The position numbers and the translations under genes are program-made. This document shows, one piece after another, positions 48,721-57,408 of a stretch of DNA of 64,000 nucleotides. Position 1 is the first letter of the stretch. Every line of letters starts with the position of its first letter. The notes below the pieces were generated by a model. The model saw only the letters and a program-made list of their open reading frames with translations. It did not search any database and was not told where the DNA came from. This DNA comes from Aeromicrobium panaciterrae. Its GTDB lineage: Bacteria > Actinomycetota > Actinomycetes > Propionibacteriales > Nocardioidaceae. Where the stretch lies: the NCBI RefSeq assembly GCF_031457275.1, contig NZ_JAVDWH010000001.1:682001-746000 (forward strand), read 5' to 3'.

Positions 48721-49326
48721 TCAGTTGATCTTGTAGACCCGGGTGCCGCAGATCATGTCGGCGAACGTGCGCTTCTCGTTGTCCCACAGTGGCCACAGCA
48801 CACCGAGGTAGCAGGGAAGCAGGTCGAGGAACCGGGCGAAGTAGCGCCCAATGGCAAGGCCGTAGCCGGTTGGCTGATTCGTGCCGGCACGGTAGACGGC
48901 GATTCCGAGCACCTTCTTGCCAATTGTTTGACCGGTCGTGCCCTGCAGGTAGATCGAGTTGAAGATGATCCACAGAAACCCGAGGCCATAGCTTGCGAGG
49001 ATTGCGGTGCTGTCGGACTCGAAGTGCAGCTGATCTGCGCTGTCCACCGTCACGGTGAACGGTTCGCCGAAGATCGCTGCTGCGGCGAAGCTAATCGCCA
49101 CTCCCGGAAGGGAGTCGAGGATCAACGCACCGAATCGTTCGAGCCAACTGGCAAAGCGGACCTGACCGGTCGGGTAGCCGTACTGACCGGGAGGCGGTGG
49201 GTAGGCGCCGTACTGGGGCGGCGGTGGCGGGAATCCGCCCTCCGGCGGGGCCCCCGGATAGCTCGGGTACGTCGGGTAGCTGGGGTCCGGTTGCTGGTTC
49301 TCTGGCGGCTGAGTCACGTCAGACAA
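48721..49326 (-). CDS. RDD family membrane protein
   Basis: 201-aa protein with a Pro/Gly/Tyr-rich cytoplasmic N-terminus of about 55 residues, then the RDD motif region (ASWLERFGALILDSLPG), three to four membrane helices and TGQTIGKKVLGIAVYRAGT. RDD proteins are common in actinobacteria; roles include transport accessory and Na+ antiport, not determined here. Its stop abuts the convergent exonuclease stop in TGATCA. Confidence 0.87.
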   Translation of the reverse strand: MSDVTQPPENQQPDPSYPTYPSYPGAPPEGGFPPPPPQYGAYPPPPGQYGYPTGQVRFASWLERFGALILDSLPGVAISFAAAAIFGEPFTVTVDSADQLHFESDSTAILASYGLGFLWIIFNSIYLQGTTGQTIGKKVLGIAVYRAGTNQPTGYGLAIGRYFARFLDLLPCYLGVLWPLWDNEKRTFADMICGTRVYKIN

Positions 49327-49335
49327 CCTAGAGGG

Positions 49336-50175
49336 TCAACCCTGGACGCGGGCGATGATTGCGGCAGCGAGCACATCGGGCGATTGTTCGGGGATCCAGT
49401 GGGTCATGCCGTTGAGCTCGATGAACCGGTAGTCCGCATCGACGAACTCAGCGCACTGCTCGGCCGGTACGCGACCGATCGCCAGGTCCTGATCGCTCCA
49501 CACGTACGTCGTCGGGACGGTCACTGCCGGCAGCGAGGCGAGATCGGCACCCATCGCCCGGTACCAATTGAGTGCCGCGGTCAGGGCTCCCGGCTCGGAG
49601 AGATGAGCGACGTAGCCGGAGGCTTGATCGGCAGGCACGGCATCGCCGTACATCGCGAACAGGCGCTCGCCGTCGTTCTCGAGGAGGAGATGTTCGGCCT
49701 TGCCCTCCTGGCGGAGCAGGCCGATGTACGACGCACGCTGCTGCTGGTCCGGATCGCCGACGAGAGCTGCACCATACGCCGCAAGGTGTGGAACGGATAC
49801 CGCCGTCAGCGACTCCAGCCGGTCGCCGTGGTTGGCCGCGGCCACCCAAGCCACTGCGCCACCCCAGTCGTGACCGACGAGATGGAACGTTCCGAGGCCC
49901 AGCGCGTCAGCGATCGCGACGACGTCGTCAGCGAGCACGTCGGTGGCGTAGTCGGCGACCTCGAGTGGCCGCGCGCCTGGCGAATAGCCGCGCTGATTGG
50001 GCGCAATGACCCGCAGCCCGGATGCGACGAGCAGCGGCGTGATGGCCGACCACGACAGCGAGGTCTCTGGGAATCCATGCAGCAACATGACGGGCGTGCC
50101 GTCCTCGGGCCCGTCGAACCGTACGTCGAACGTCATCTCGCCGACCGTCACCGGCGTGGTCTCATCGAAGGTCAT
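49336..50175 (-). CDS. alpha/beta hydrolase (epoxide hydrolase/dehalogenase type)
   Basis: 279-aa alpha/beta-hydrolase fold enzyme. Oxyanion motif LHGFPETSLSW, nucleophile elbow VGHDWGGAVAW with Asp as nucleophile (as in epoxide hydrolases and haloalkane dehalogenases), and the catalytic His in NGMTHWIPEQSP. Substrate unknown. It is coupled to the upstream acyltransferase through TAATG. Confidence 0.88.
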   Translation of the reverse strand: MTFDETTPVTVGEMTFDVRFDGPEDGTPVMLLHGFPETSLSWSAITPLLVASGLRVIAPNQRGYSPGARPLEVADYATDVLADDVVAIADALGLGTFHLVGHDWGGAVAWVAAANHGDRLESLTAVSVPHLAAYGAALVGDPDQQQRASYIGLLRQEGKAEHLLLENDGERLFAMYGDAVPADQASGYVAHLSEPGALTAALNWYRAMGADLASLPAVTVPTTYVWSDQDLAIGRVPAEQCAEFVDADYRFIELNGMTHWIPEQSPDVLAAAIIARVQG

Positions 50176-50921
50176 TACTCAAACGTATCGCCGATACGTG
50201 CAACTGCTTCGCGATCGAGGATGGCCGCCGTCTCGGGGTCTGGCGCACTCCCGCCACGGTCATACGGCATCCACCAACGGTCTGCATCGTTGCGTGGCTT
50301 GGCCGGATAGGTGTCTATGGCTTCGTCGAGAAGCGCCTCCATAGCGATGTGCAGCCGAGCCGAAAGCTCGTCGATCGACTCGCCCTCGCCGGGTGTGAGC
50401 GCCTCGCCGACGCTGACCGTGACCGGCATACGCCTCCGCAGCGATCGGTGACCGTCGACGGTGAGGATGCGGTGACCTCCCCATACGACGACGGGAATGA
50501 TGGGCACTTGGCCGTGCACCGCCAGTCCCGCGGCACCTCGTTTGAACGGCTTGAGCAGCCAGGACCGGCTGATCGTCGCCTCCGGGAACACGCCCACCAG
50601 TTCGCCCTCGTCGATCAGCCGCAGACCTTGACGGTAGGCGCGCCAACCTTCGCGTCGATCCACCGGGATGTGGCGCATCTTGCGCATCAACCACCCCGCG
50701 AGGCGGGACTCGAACACTGACCGCTTGGCCATGAATCGGACCAGTCGATCGCGATCGCGGGCGGCGTACCCGATGAACGTGAAATCGAGGAAGCCGATGT
50801 GGTTTCCCGCGATGACCCCGGCGCCAGTCGCCGGTATGTGTTCAGCACCGCGTACGTCGAACCGGTAACCCATCACCGTGAACAGCGTCGCGAAGATGCG
50901 ATTGACGACCCGGTAGGTCAT
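50175..50921 (-). CDS. 1-acyl-glycerol-3-phosphate acyltransferase-like protein
   Basis: 248-aa PlsC-fold lysophospholipid acyltransferase. The catalytic NHIGFLD (NHx4D) is near residue 39 and the substrate-binding VFPEATIS replaces the common FPEG. It should transfer acyl chains to a lysophospholipid at the inner membrane. Stop and start overlap with the hydrolase downstream. Confidence 0.88.
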   Translation of the reverse strand: MTYRVVNRIFATLFTVMGYRFDVRGAEHIPATGAGVIAGNHIGFLDFTFIGYAARDRDRLVRFMAKRSVFESRLAGWLMRKMRHIPVDRREGWRAYRQGLRLIDEGELVGVFPEATISRSWLLKPFKRGAAGLAVHGQVPIIPVVVWGGHRILTVDGHRSLRRRMPVTVSVGEALTPGEGESIDELSARLHIAMEALLDEAIDTYPAKPRNDADRWWMPYDRGGSAPDPETAAILDREAVARIGDTFE

Positions 50922-51638
50922 CTAGGACTTGGCGTCGGGGAAGACCGGCCAACAGTCTGTGCGGATGGTCGGATCGAAGCCGGGTCCGGCCGCAATCGTT
51001 GCCTTCTCGCGGTTCAGGACGCCGGAGGTGAGGAAGAAGATTGACGCAATGTAGAGGGCCATGATCGCGAGCCCGCTTGCAACCGCGTCCTTGTCGATGC
51101 GATCGGCCTCTCCGAGCAGGATGATCCCGTCGGACAGCAGGAACAGCAGGCCGCCGATACCTGCTCGAACATCCGTTGCCATCGAGGTGGCGGCGGTGCC
51201 GACGAGAAGCGCGGCATAGATCGGTACGACCGGTTTGAGCCCGTCCTCCAGTCCGCTCCAGGCGTATGCAATCATCGCGATGCCCGCGACGGTGTAGATC
51301 GCGAGGATCCACGGTTTGCGCTTGAGCTGTCCCATCGCGCCGCGGGAGATGAAGAACCGGATGAAGCAGATGTGGCCGAGTGCGAACGCCGCCATGCCGA
51401 CGATGAACAGGTCCTCGAACTCAAGGAAGAGGTCGCCGAAGAAGCAGAACACCAATGCGGCAGCCAGCAGTCGCGGACCCTTTTGCTCGATCACCCAGGC
51501 GACGAGCAGGGGAGCGAGCACGCATTTGGAGATGCTGTCCCAGGGGTCAGCCTCGGCACCGTTGAGTACGAGGTGGACCACGGTCATCACGCCGAAAGCG
51601 ATGATCCACGGACTCTTCAAAGCGGTCATGGGGATCAC
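50922..51638 (-). CDS. YhhN/TMEM86-like lysoplasmalogenase family membrane protein
   Basis: 238-aa polytopic protein with about eight hydrophobic helices. The family signatures CFFGDLFLEFEDLFIVGMAAFALGHICF and GGLLFLLSDGIILL are present. Family members hydrolyse the vinyl-ether bond of lysoplasmalogens; activity in this organism is unproven. It lies upstream of the acyltransferase, supporting a lipid-remodelling unit. Confidence 0.85.
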   Translation of the reverse strand: MIPMTALKSPWIIAFGVMTVVHLVLNGAEADPWDSISKCVLAPLLVAWVIEQKGPRLLAAALVFCFFGDLFLEFEDLFIVGMAAFALGHICFIRFFISRGAMGQLKRKPWILAIYTVAGIAMIAYAWSGLEDGLKPVVPIYAALLVGTAATSMATDVRAGIGGLLFLLSDGIILLGEADRIDKDAVASGLAIMALYIASIFFLTSGVLNREKATIAAGPGFDPTIRTDCWPVFPDAKS

Positions 51639-51694
51639 GCTACCGCTCAGATTGCTCCTTGAGGCGGTACGGGCGACTGTGCAACCGTGGAGCC

Positions 51695-52096
51695 ATGACC
51701 TCGCGTATCTCTCATACGACCGTCGACTCGCGGAATGCGTACGAGCAGTCCGCGTGGTGGGCCAAAGTGCTCGACATGAGCGAAGATCCGGCCGATCCCA
51801 ACCTGCCTGGTCACGAGGAATGCATGATCTTCTCGGCCGATGGCCGCCAACGGGTGCTGTTCATCGAAGTGCCCGAAACGAAGGAGATCAAGAACCGTCT
51901 GCACTTCGATCTCCGCCCAATCGATGTCACCCGAGACGAGGAGATCGCGCGAGTCCTGGCTCTTGGCGCAACTGAATTTGAGGATCACCGTTTACCTGAC
52001 GGGCGCGGTTGGATGACGCTCAAAGATCCTGAGGGCAACGAGTTCTGCATCCTGCGTGGCGACCTCGAGGTGTCGGACGACTACGCGCCTCAGTGA
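51695..52096 (+). CDS. VOC (glyoxalase-like) family protein
   Basis: 133-aa single VOC module with paired beta-alpha-beta-beta-beta repeats. The start MTSRISHTTVDSRN and the end GWMTLKDPEGNEFCIL are typical of the glyoxalase-like domain. The metal ligands His and Glu appear near the ends of the two halves. ATG 51695 fits the fold start. Function unknown; could be dioxygenase-, resistance- or isomerase-like. Confidence 0.82.
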   Translation: MTSRISHTTVDSRNAYEQSAWWAKVLDMSEDPADPNLPGHEECMIFSADGRQRVLFIEVPETKEIKNRLHFDLRPIDVTRDEEIARVLALGATEFEDHRLPDGRGWMTLKDPEGNEFCILRGDLEVSDDYAPQ

Positions 52097-53068
52097 CTAG
52101 CGGCTGACCGACCGCGCTTGCTTGTTGGCATACATGTCGGCATCTGCCTTCGCGAACGTGGCCACGACGCTTTCTCCGGGGCCGGTCGAGGCGAACCCCA
52201 TGGACGCCTGGACATCGTGACCCGCCATCGCATCCATGAAGATCCCGAAATGGACGGGCAGCTCATCGACCGCGACATTGTTGGACAGCACTGCGAACTC
52301 GTCACCGCCATAGCGAGCGATCCGATCGCCCGAACCAGCGACCGCCGTCAATGCGTTGGCCGCTCGTCGGATGAGCTCGTCACCAGCCGTGTGCCCTCGC
52401 TTGTCGTTGAGCGCCTTGAGCCCGTCGAGATCGATCACGGCTACAGCGATGGGATCGGCATAGGCGTCGACCCGCTGCTGAGCATCCGCGACGAACATGT
52501 CCCAGCCGCGGCGGTTGGTGAGGCCGGTGAGGGCATCCCGTTGGGCGAGGGCCTCCGCGATCTCCGCCGCTCGGCGTTCGCGGTCTGCGCTGCGTGACAT
52601 CGCGAGCTGAGATGACAACAGCTCGCCCATCAGCTCGATGAGCTCGGTGTCGACCGATTCGATGCTGGCGATCGGCTCGGCACCCACTCCACACAAGGTG
52701 CCGAACGTGCTGCCGTCATCGTCCTTGATCGGGAATCCGGCATACGCGCGAATGCCGACTGCGTCAGGGTGATCCGCGTAGCCGGGGTCGTCATGGGAAT
52801 CGATCACAAAGCGGGATGCGCCGCGCAGCATGCGAATGCAGAAAGTTTCGTCCCACGGCACGCGCTGCCCGACCTCGAGTAGGCCTTCGTCGTGAACGTG
52901 GACGTGGACCTGTTCGCCGCCAGCGACGCGTGACACCGACCAGTCGCTCATGGGTGTGTGCGCGTTGAGGTAATCGACGATGCGCTGTGCAGACATGCTG
53001 AAGTGATCAGCGCCGTCGACCTGTGCCCAAGTTTCCACGTACTCATTGTGGCTGAGCTGGTGGGCCAC
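52097..53068 (-). CDS. GAF-GGDEF diguanylate cyclase
   Basis: About 323 aa. The N-terminal half is a GAF sensor domain (WDETFCIRMLRG; FGTLCGVG). The C-terminal half is a GGDEF domain with AVIDLDGLKALNDKRGHTAGDELI and the active-site RYGGDEFAV. It would make c-di-GMP; an upstream RxxD inhibitory site is not evident. The start is uncertain: GTG 53068 leaves an 11-nt gap to the SDR stop, ATG 52996 would trim the N-terminus, and 53155 would overlap the SDR gene. Confidence 0.83.
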   Translation of the reverse strand: MAHQLSHNEYVETWAQVDGADHFSMSAQRIVDYLNAHTPMSDWSVSRVAGGEQVHVHVHDEGLLEVGQRVPWDETFCIRMLRGASRFVIDSHDDPGYADHPDAVGIRAYAGFPIKDDDGSTFGTLCGVGAEPIASIESVDTELIELMGELLSSQLAMSRSADRERRAAEIAEALAQRDALTGLTNRRGWDMFVADAQQRVDAYADPIAVAVIDLDGLKALNDKRGHTAGDELIRRAANALTAVAGSGDRIARYGGDEFAVLSNNVAVDELPVHFGIFMDAMAGHDVQASMGFASTGPGESVVATFAKADADMYANKQARSVSR

Positions 53069-53079
53069 CGCTCGGGGAA

Positions 53080-53865
53080 TCAGACGGTGTAGCCGCCATC
53101 GATGTCGAGCTTCTGTCCGGTAATGAAGCCTGCGCGATCCGACGCCAGGAAGCACACGGCTTCGGCGATGTCGGCGGCATTGCCGAAGCGCCGGAGCGGG
53201 ATGTTGTTGCGGGTGATCGCAAGCGCGTTGTCATCGAGCTCGCCTGATTCGATGAGTCGTGCGGCCATACCGTCCGTCAGCATGCCGGGCCCCACGGCGT
53301 TGATGCGAATGCCGAATCGGCCTTCCTCTGCGGCAATCCCGCGTACGAGTTGTTCGACGGCACCCTTTGGCGCTGACGAGAGCCCATCGCGTACGGGGAA
53401 CCGCGCCGTTGCTGCCGTCGTGACGGCGACGATCGACCCCTTGGTCTCCCGCAGCCGCGCCAGCGACGGGTGAACGACGTTGAAGAAGCCAACCGCGTCC
53501 TGGGTGAGTTGCTCGGCGAAGTCGGCAGGGGACACCTTCGACAGGTGGACCATCGGAACGTGCGGACCGGAGGCATAGACGAGGGTGTGGATGCCGCCGT
53601 AAACCGTTGCAACCTCCGCAAGAACGGAACTGCAGGCCTCGGCCGAGGTTACGTCGAGAGCGTGGGCGGACGTACGTACGCCGTGCTTGGCGGCTGCCGC
53701 GGCGACGGATTCACCGGCGTCCTTGTTGCTCCGATAGGTCACCGCTACGTCGCTGCCGCGCGCGGCGAGCATCTCAGCGATCGCAGCACCCAGACCACCA
53801 CTGCCGCCGACGACGAGGGCGGCACCAGTTGCGTCTGCAAAGTCTGTTGAAAGTTCATTGGTCAT
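53080..53865 (-). CDS. SDR family oxidoreductase with Ser at the Tyr position
   Basis: 261-aa SDR. The glycine motif VVGGSGGLGAAIAE is near residue 20 and the C-terminus TGQKLDIDGGYTV is typical. In the active-site stretch GLSSAPKGAV, the residue four before Lys is Ser, not Tyr, so classical catalysis is doubtful. ATG 53865 is chosen; a longer in-frame extension to 54549 runs through the divergent KstR-like promoter and the opposite gene. Confidence 0.83.
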   Translation of the reverse strand: MTNELSTDFADATGAALVVGGSGGLGAAIAEMLAARGSDVAVTYRSNKDAGESVAAAAAKHGVRTSAHALDVTSAEACSSVLAEVATVYGGIHTLVYASGPHVPMVHLSKVSPADFAEQLTQDAVGFFNVVHPSLARLRETKGSIVAVTTAATARFPVRDGLSSAPKGAVEQLVRGIAAEEGRFGIRINAVGPGMLTDGMAARLIESGELDDNALAITRNNIPLRRFGNAADIAEAVCFLASDRAGFITGQKLDIDGGYTV

Positions 53866-53912
53866 GAGGTCCCGAACTCTACCGAGTGGTTGTCCTTGAC
53901 ACGGGGAACTGG

Positions 53913-53926
53913 TAGAACGTGTTCTA
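53913..53926. promoter_or_regulatory. KstR-like operator
   Basis: TAGAAC-GT-GTTCTA matches the KstR consensus TnnAACnnGTTnnA with perfect arms. It is 20 nt before the DUF1214 gene start and is shared with the divergent SDR gene. KstR controls cholesterol/steroid catabolism in mycobacteria and rhodococci. Confidence 0.65.
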
Positions 53927-53946
53927 GATTTCACCTTGGAGGTGTC

Positions 53947-55026
53947 ATGGGCGACGGTGCCGCGGAGGTGGTCTCCGGCAAGGCTTGGACCGATTTTTGC
54001 CGTGCGTTGGAGCAGGCTGGCGAGGTCATCCTGCGAGACAAAGCACCGTCCACGCCGCTTGATCGGGCGGAGGGCTATCGCTATCTGACGCGCCTTCTGC
54101 GCCAGATGATGTACACGACGATCGAGAACGCCGATCCCGACTTCCCGCGACTGCATGAGCTCGACCGGGTCAAGCTCGGCGCCGACAACCCGGACAACGT
54201 CTATTTGTCGGCCAACATCCGCGGAGACCGTACGTACAAGATCACTGGCACTCGCGGCAGCATCTACTACTTCAGTATCGGTTCGAAGGCCAACCGCTAC
54301 GCAATCGACGGCACCATGGCGTCGACTGGTGAGCTTGGCGACAAGGACCTCGTCATCGAGCCTGACGGCACGGTGGAGATCATTGTCAGCGCCGAACCGC
54401 ACGACAAGAACTGGCTGCCGCTCGAGCCGGACTCGACCGGTCTTGTGGTGCGTCAGACGTACATGGATCGGGCGACTGAGGTTCCCGGCCAGTGGACGAT
54501 TGAGCGGGTCGGCGAGCCGATCCAGCGTAAGGAACTCAACCCGGACCATTTCGTCAAGGCGCTCCAGACGGCTGCGTTTTCACTCCATGGAACCGCCGCG
54601 ATGTTCGCCGGCTGGACAGAGATGTTCATGGAGCGGCCCAACGAGATGCCTGACTTCGGCCAGGAGTTCTTTCAGAAGGCTGGCGGCGACCCCGAGATCT
54701 TCTACGCGCACGGCTACTGGACGCTCAAGCCCGGTCAGGCGTGGGTCATCGAGACCGAGGTCCCCGAGTGCCCCTACTGGAACTTCCAGCTCGACAACTG
54801 GTGGATGGAATCGCTCGACTGGGAGCGCAAGATCACCATCAACAAGCACAGCGCCAAGCTCAACGATGACGGCACGCTGACGATCGTTGTGGCCGAGCGC
54901 GATCCGGGCTACGGCAACTGGATCGACACGTGCGGCCACGAAACCGGCACGGCGCTGCTGCGCTGGCTCGGTGCCAGTGAGCACCCGCTCCCCACCTGCA
55001 CTGTTATTGATCTGGAGGCTTCATGA
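53947..55026 (+). CDS. DUF1214-type domain protein
   Basis: 359-aa soluble protein of unknown function, similar to actinobacterial DUF1214 proteins (YWNFQLDNWWMESLDW near residue 280 is typical). No catalytic motif recognised. TTGGAGG precedes ATG 53947. It is first in an operon with a sulfotransferase-like gene, an SDR and an SRPBCC protein, behind a KstR-like site, suggesting steroid or lipid metabolism. Confidence 0.75.
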   Translation: MGDGAAEVVSGKAWTDFCRALEQAGEVILRDKAPSTPLDRAEGYRYLTRLLRQMMYTTIENADPDFPRLHELDRVKLGADNPDNVYLSANIRGDRTYKITGTRGSIYYFSIGSKANRYAIDGTMASTGELGDKDLVIEPDGTVEIIVSAEPHDKNWLPLEPDSTGLVVRQTYMDRATEVPGQWTIERVGEPIQRKELNPDHFVKALQTAAFSLHGTAAMFAGWTEMFMERPNEMPDFGQEFFQKAGGDPEIFYAHGYWTLKPGQAWVIETEVPECPYWNFQLDNWWMESLDWERKITINKHSAKLNDDGTLTIVVAERDPGYGNWIDTCGHETGTALLRWLGASEHPLPTCTVIDLEAS

Positions 55027-56180
55027 CCACCGCAGCCGAGACTGCGACCGCCCTGGATGTTCAGGGGCTGCTCGACGCCGCGCGCGTCAAGACCGGACTC
55101 AGCGACTACGGCGACGAGTGGTTCGTCGAGCCGCTGACCGTGCTGACCAAGGCACTGGCCGACGAGGCCAAGCTCTCCGAGATGGGTCTGGCCCTGACCA
55201 AGAGTCGCTTCATCGCATCGCTGGCCGATCGACTGCGTCTCAAGCAGTTGCAGGTCGAGAACCCCGAGATCCTTGAAGAAGAGGTGACGGTCGCCGCGGA
55301 GATCTGCGGACTACCGCGTACGGGTTCGACGCTCTTGCATCGATTGCTTGCATCGTCGCCGGAGGTCACCTCGACGCTGTCGTGGGAGACGTCGTACCCC
55401 TTGCCGTTCCCGGGCGAAAGCCCCGCTGCCGAGATCCGTACGAAGCGTGCTCGCGATCGCTACGAGATGTTCCTCGAGATGGCGCCCGACTTCGGCGACA
55501 TCCACACGATCGAGTGGGACGGTCCTGAAGAGGACGTCATCCTGATGGACCGCACGTTCACCTCGATGAGCTTCGACTCGTTCTACTGGATCCCGACCTA
55601 TGGGCTCTGGCTGCGCGAGTTCGATCAGGCTCCGGCCTACCAGGATCTGAAGCAGTGGCTGCAGGTCCTGCAGTGGCAGAGCCCCGAGCGCCACGGCCAG
55701 CCGTGGATGCTCAAGTCGCCGCACCACCTGACTGCGGTCGACACCGTGCTCGACACGTTCCCCGGCTGCAAAATCATCATGACGCACCGTTCGCCGACCA
55801 AGGCTGTGCCGTCGTACGCCTCGATGGTCTGCGCGATCTCCGCCCAGTACAGCAACGATGTCGATCCGAAAGATGTCGGCCCCTACTGGCGTGATCGCTT
55901 CGTCTCGGCTCTGACGCAGTTCTCCGACGTACGTGCCAAGCGACCCGAACGGTTCATCGACGTCGACTTCCTCGAAGTCGTCAAAAACCCCGTCGACACA
56001 GCAACACGAGTCATGGGCGAACTCGGCCTCCCAGCCGACCGCGAAGCGTTGGAGGCCTACATGGCCCGCAACGAGGAGCAGCGTCACGGCTCCCACACAT
56101 ACACAGCCGAGGACTTCGGACTCACCGAAGCCGGGCTGGAGCAAGATTTCGCGTTCTATCAGAAGGAGATTGCACCGTGA
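55023..56180 (+). CDS. sulfotransferase family protein
   Basis: 385-aa P-loop sulfotransferase fold. The PAPS 5'-phosphosulfate loop is GLPRTGSTLLHRLL near residue 100, the 3'-phosphate-binding region is MTHRSPTKAVPS, and WMLKSPHHL lies between. It would transfer sulfate from PAPS to a hydroxylated lipid or steroid, though many actinobacterial members are uncharacterised. Overlaps the upstream gene by 4 nt (ATGA) and the next SDR by 4 nt. Confidence 0.85.
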   Translation: MTTAAETATALDVQGLLDAARVKTGLSDYGDEWFVEPLTVLTKALADEAKLSEMGLALTKSRFIASLADRLRLKQLQVENPEILEEEVTVAAEICGLPRTGSTLLHRLLASSPEVTSTLSWETSYPLPFPGESPAAEIRTKRARDRYEMFLEMAPDFGDIHTIEWDGPEEDVILMDRTFTSMSFDSFYWIPTYGLWLREFDQAPAYQDLKQWLQVLQWQSPERHGQPWMLKSPHHLTAVDTVLDTFPGCKIIMTHRSPTKAVPSYASMVCAISAQYSNDVDPKDVGPYWRDRFVSALTQFSDVRAKRPERFIDVDFLEVVKNPVDTATRVMGELGLPADREALEAYMARNEEQRHGSHTYTAEDFGLTEAGLEQDFAFYQKEIAP

Positions 56181-56953
56181 TCCTCAAAGACGAGGTCGTC
56201 GTTATTTCAGGTGTTGGAGCCGGGCTTGGCGCCAAGCTGGCCATCCGGGCAGCCAAGGAAGGCGCGAAGGTCGTCATGTCGGCGCGCTCCGCCGACGTCA
56301 TGGACGCGACGCTGAAGGAGATCACGGCAGCGGGAGGCGACGCGATCGCCGTGCAGTGCGATGTTCGCAAGACCGATCAGGTCGAAGCTGTCATGGCTGC
56401 GGCTGTCGAGAAGTACGGCAAGATCAGCGGACTGGTCAACAGCGCGTACGGTCACCCCGGCTTCACGGATCTGCTCGACACCGAAGAGAAGAACCTTCGT
56501 CGTGCGATGGACATCATCCTTTTCGGATCGCTCAACATGGCCCGTGCTGCCGTCCCGCACATGACCGATGGTGGATCGATCGTCAACGTCGGCACGATGT
56601 CGACGCGCGTACCGCTTCAGGGCGAAGGCGGCTACGCCATCTCGAAGGCGGCAATGGGCTGTGCCACGCAGTACATGGCACTCGAGCTCGGTGGCAAGGG
56701 CATCCGCGTCAACCAGGCGATCCTCGGCTGGCTCGACGGACCCGGCGTCCGGTTCTACCTGACGATGACGGCGGAAGAGAAGGGCATCACTGAGCAGGAG
56801 GTGTACGACGACATCGCGTCGCGCAACCCGCTCGGCCGGATCCCGACGGATGAAGCCTGTGCCGGCGGCATCCTCTACTTGCTTTCGAAGTACGCGTCCG
56901 AAGTCACTGGCGCAACCCTGGATGTCAACGGTGGGGAGCACATGCCGGCATGA
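56177..56953 (+). CDS. SDR family oxidoreductase
   Basis: 258-aa SDR. The cofactor motif is SGVGAGLG (TGxxxGIG variant starting with Ser), and the catalytic set is Ser near MSTRVP with YAISK near residue 155. The C-terminus GATLDVNGGEHMPA is typical. GTG 56177 overlaps the sulfotransferase stop and its own stop overlaps the SRPBCC gene, so it is translated as part of the KstR-like operon. Confidence 0.86.
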   Translation: MILKDEVVVISGVGAGLGAKLAIRAAKEGAKVVMSARSADVMDATLKEITAAGGDAIAVQCDVRKTDQVEAVMAAAVEKYGKISGLVNSAYGHPGFTDLLDTEEKNLRRAMDIILFGSLNMARAAVPHMTDGGSIVNVGTMSTRVPLQGEGGYAISKAAMGCATQYMALELGGKGIRVNQAILGWLDGPGVRFYLTMTAEEKGITEQEVYDDIASRNPLGRIPTDEACAGGILYLLSKYASEVTGATLDVNGGEHMPA

Positions 56954-57408
56954 CCACCCATCTCGTGACGTCCGTGACGGTGCAGATCAACGCGCCGGCG
57001 GCGTTCGTGTGGGACGTGCTGGTCGACTATCCGAGCTATCCAGAGTGGAATCCGTACACAATTGCTGCGGAAACCACTCTGGAGCTCGGTGATCGGATCG
57101 ACCTGACGCTTCCTCAGGTCGACGGCTCTGACTCCACGTTCATCAACCGCGAGTTCATTCGCGTCGTGGACCCGCCACATCACCTGCGTTATGACACGGG
57201 CGAGGAAATGCAGGGGATTCACGCGCAGCGCGATCAGTACATCGCCGAGACGGGTCCGGACACGTGCGAGTACTACACGACCGACACCTTCGTCGGAGAG
57301 CTCGCTGACCTGGTTATGGAGACGACCGGTGAGTGGGTCAAGGCCGGCTTCGACTCCGTGGCCACCTCGTTGAAGGCTCGAGCCGAAGCGTTGTACGCAG
57401 CGCGCTAG
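56950..57408 (+). CDS. SRPBCC (START-like) ligand-binding protein
   Basis: 152-aa helix-grip protein. The polyketide cyclase/START start VTVQINAPAAFVWDVLVDYPSYPEWNPY and the long C-terminal helix (FDSVATSLKARAEALYA) are typical. It would bind a hydrophobic ligand and could shuttle a steroid or lipid intermediate between the neighbouring enzymes. It ends in a CTAG stop overlap with the convergent peptidase gene. Confidence 0.85.
   Translation: MTTHLVTSVTVQINAPAAFVWDVLVDYPSYPEWNPYTIAAETTLELGDRIDLTLPQVDGSDSTFINREFIRVVDPPHHLRYDTGEEMQGIHAQRDQYIAETGPDTCEYYTTDTFVGELADLVMETTGEWVKAGFDSVATSLKARAEALYAAR

Noticed and set aside
53866..54549. N-terminal extension of the 53080 SDR gene
   Set aside because: It would cross the KstR-like promoter and lie antisense to the DUF1214 gene; the SDR fold starts after ATG 53865.
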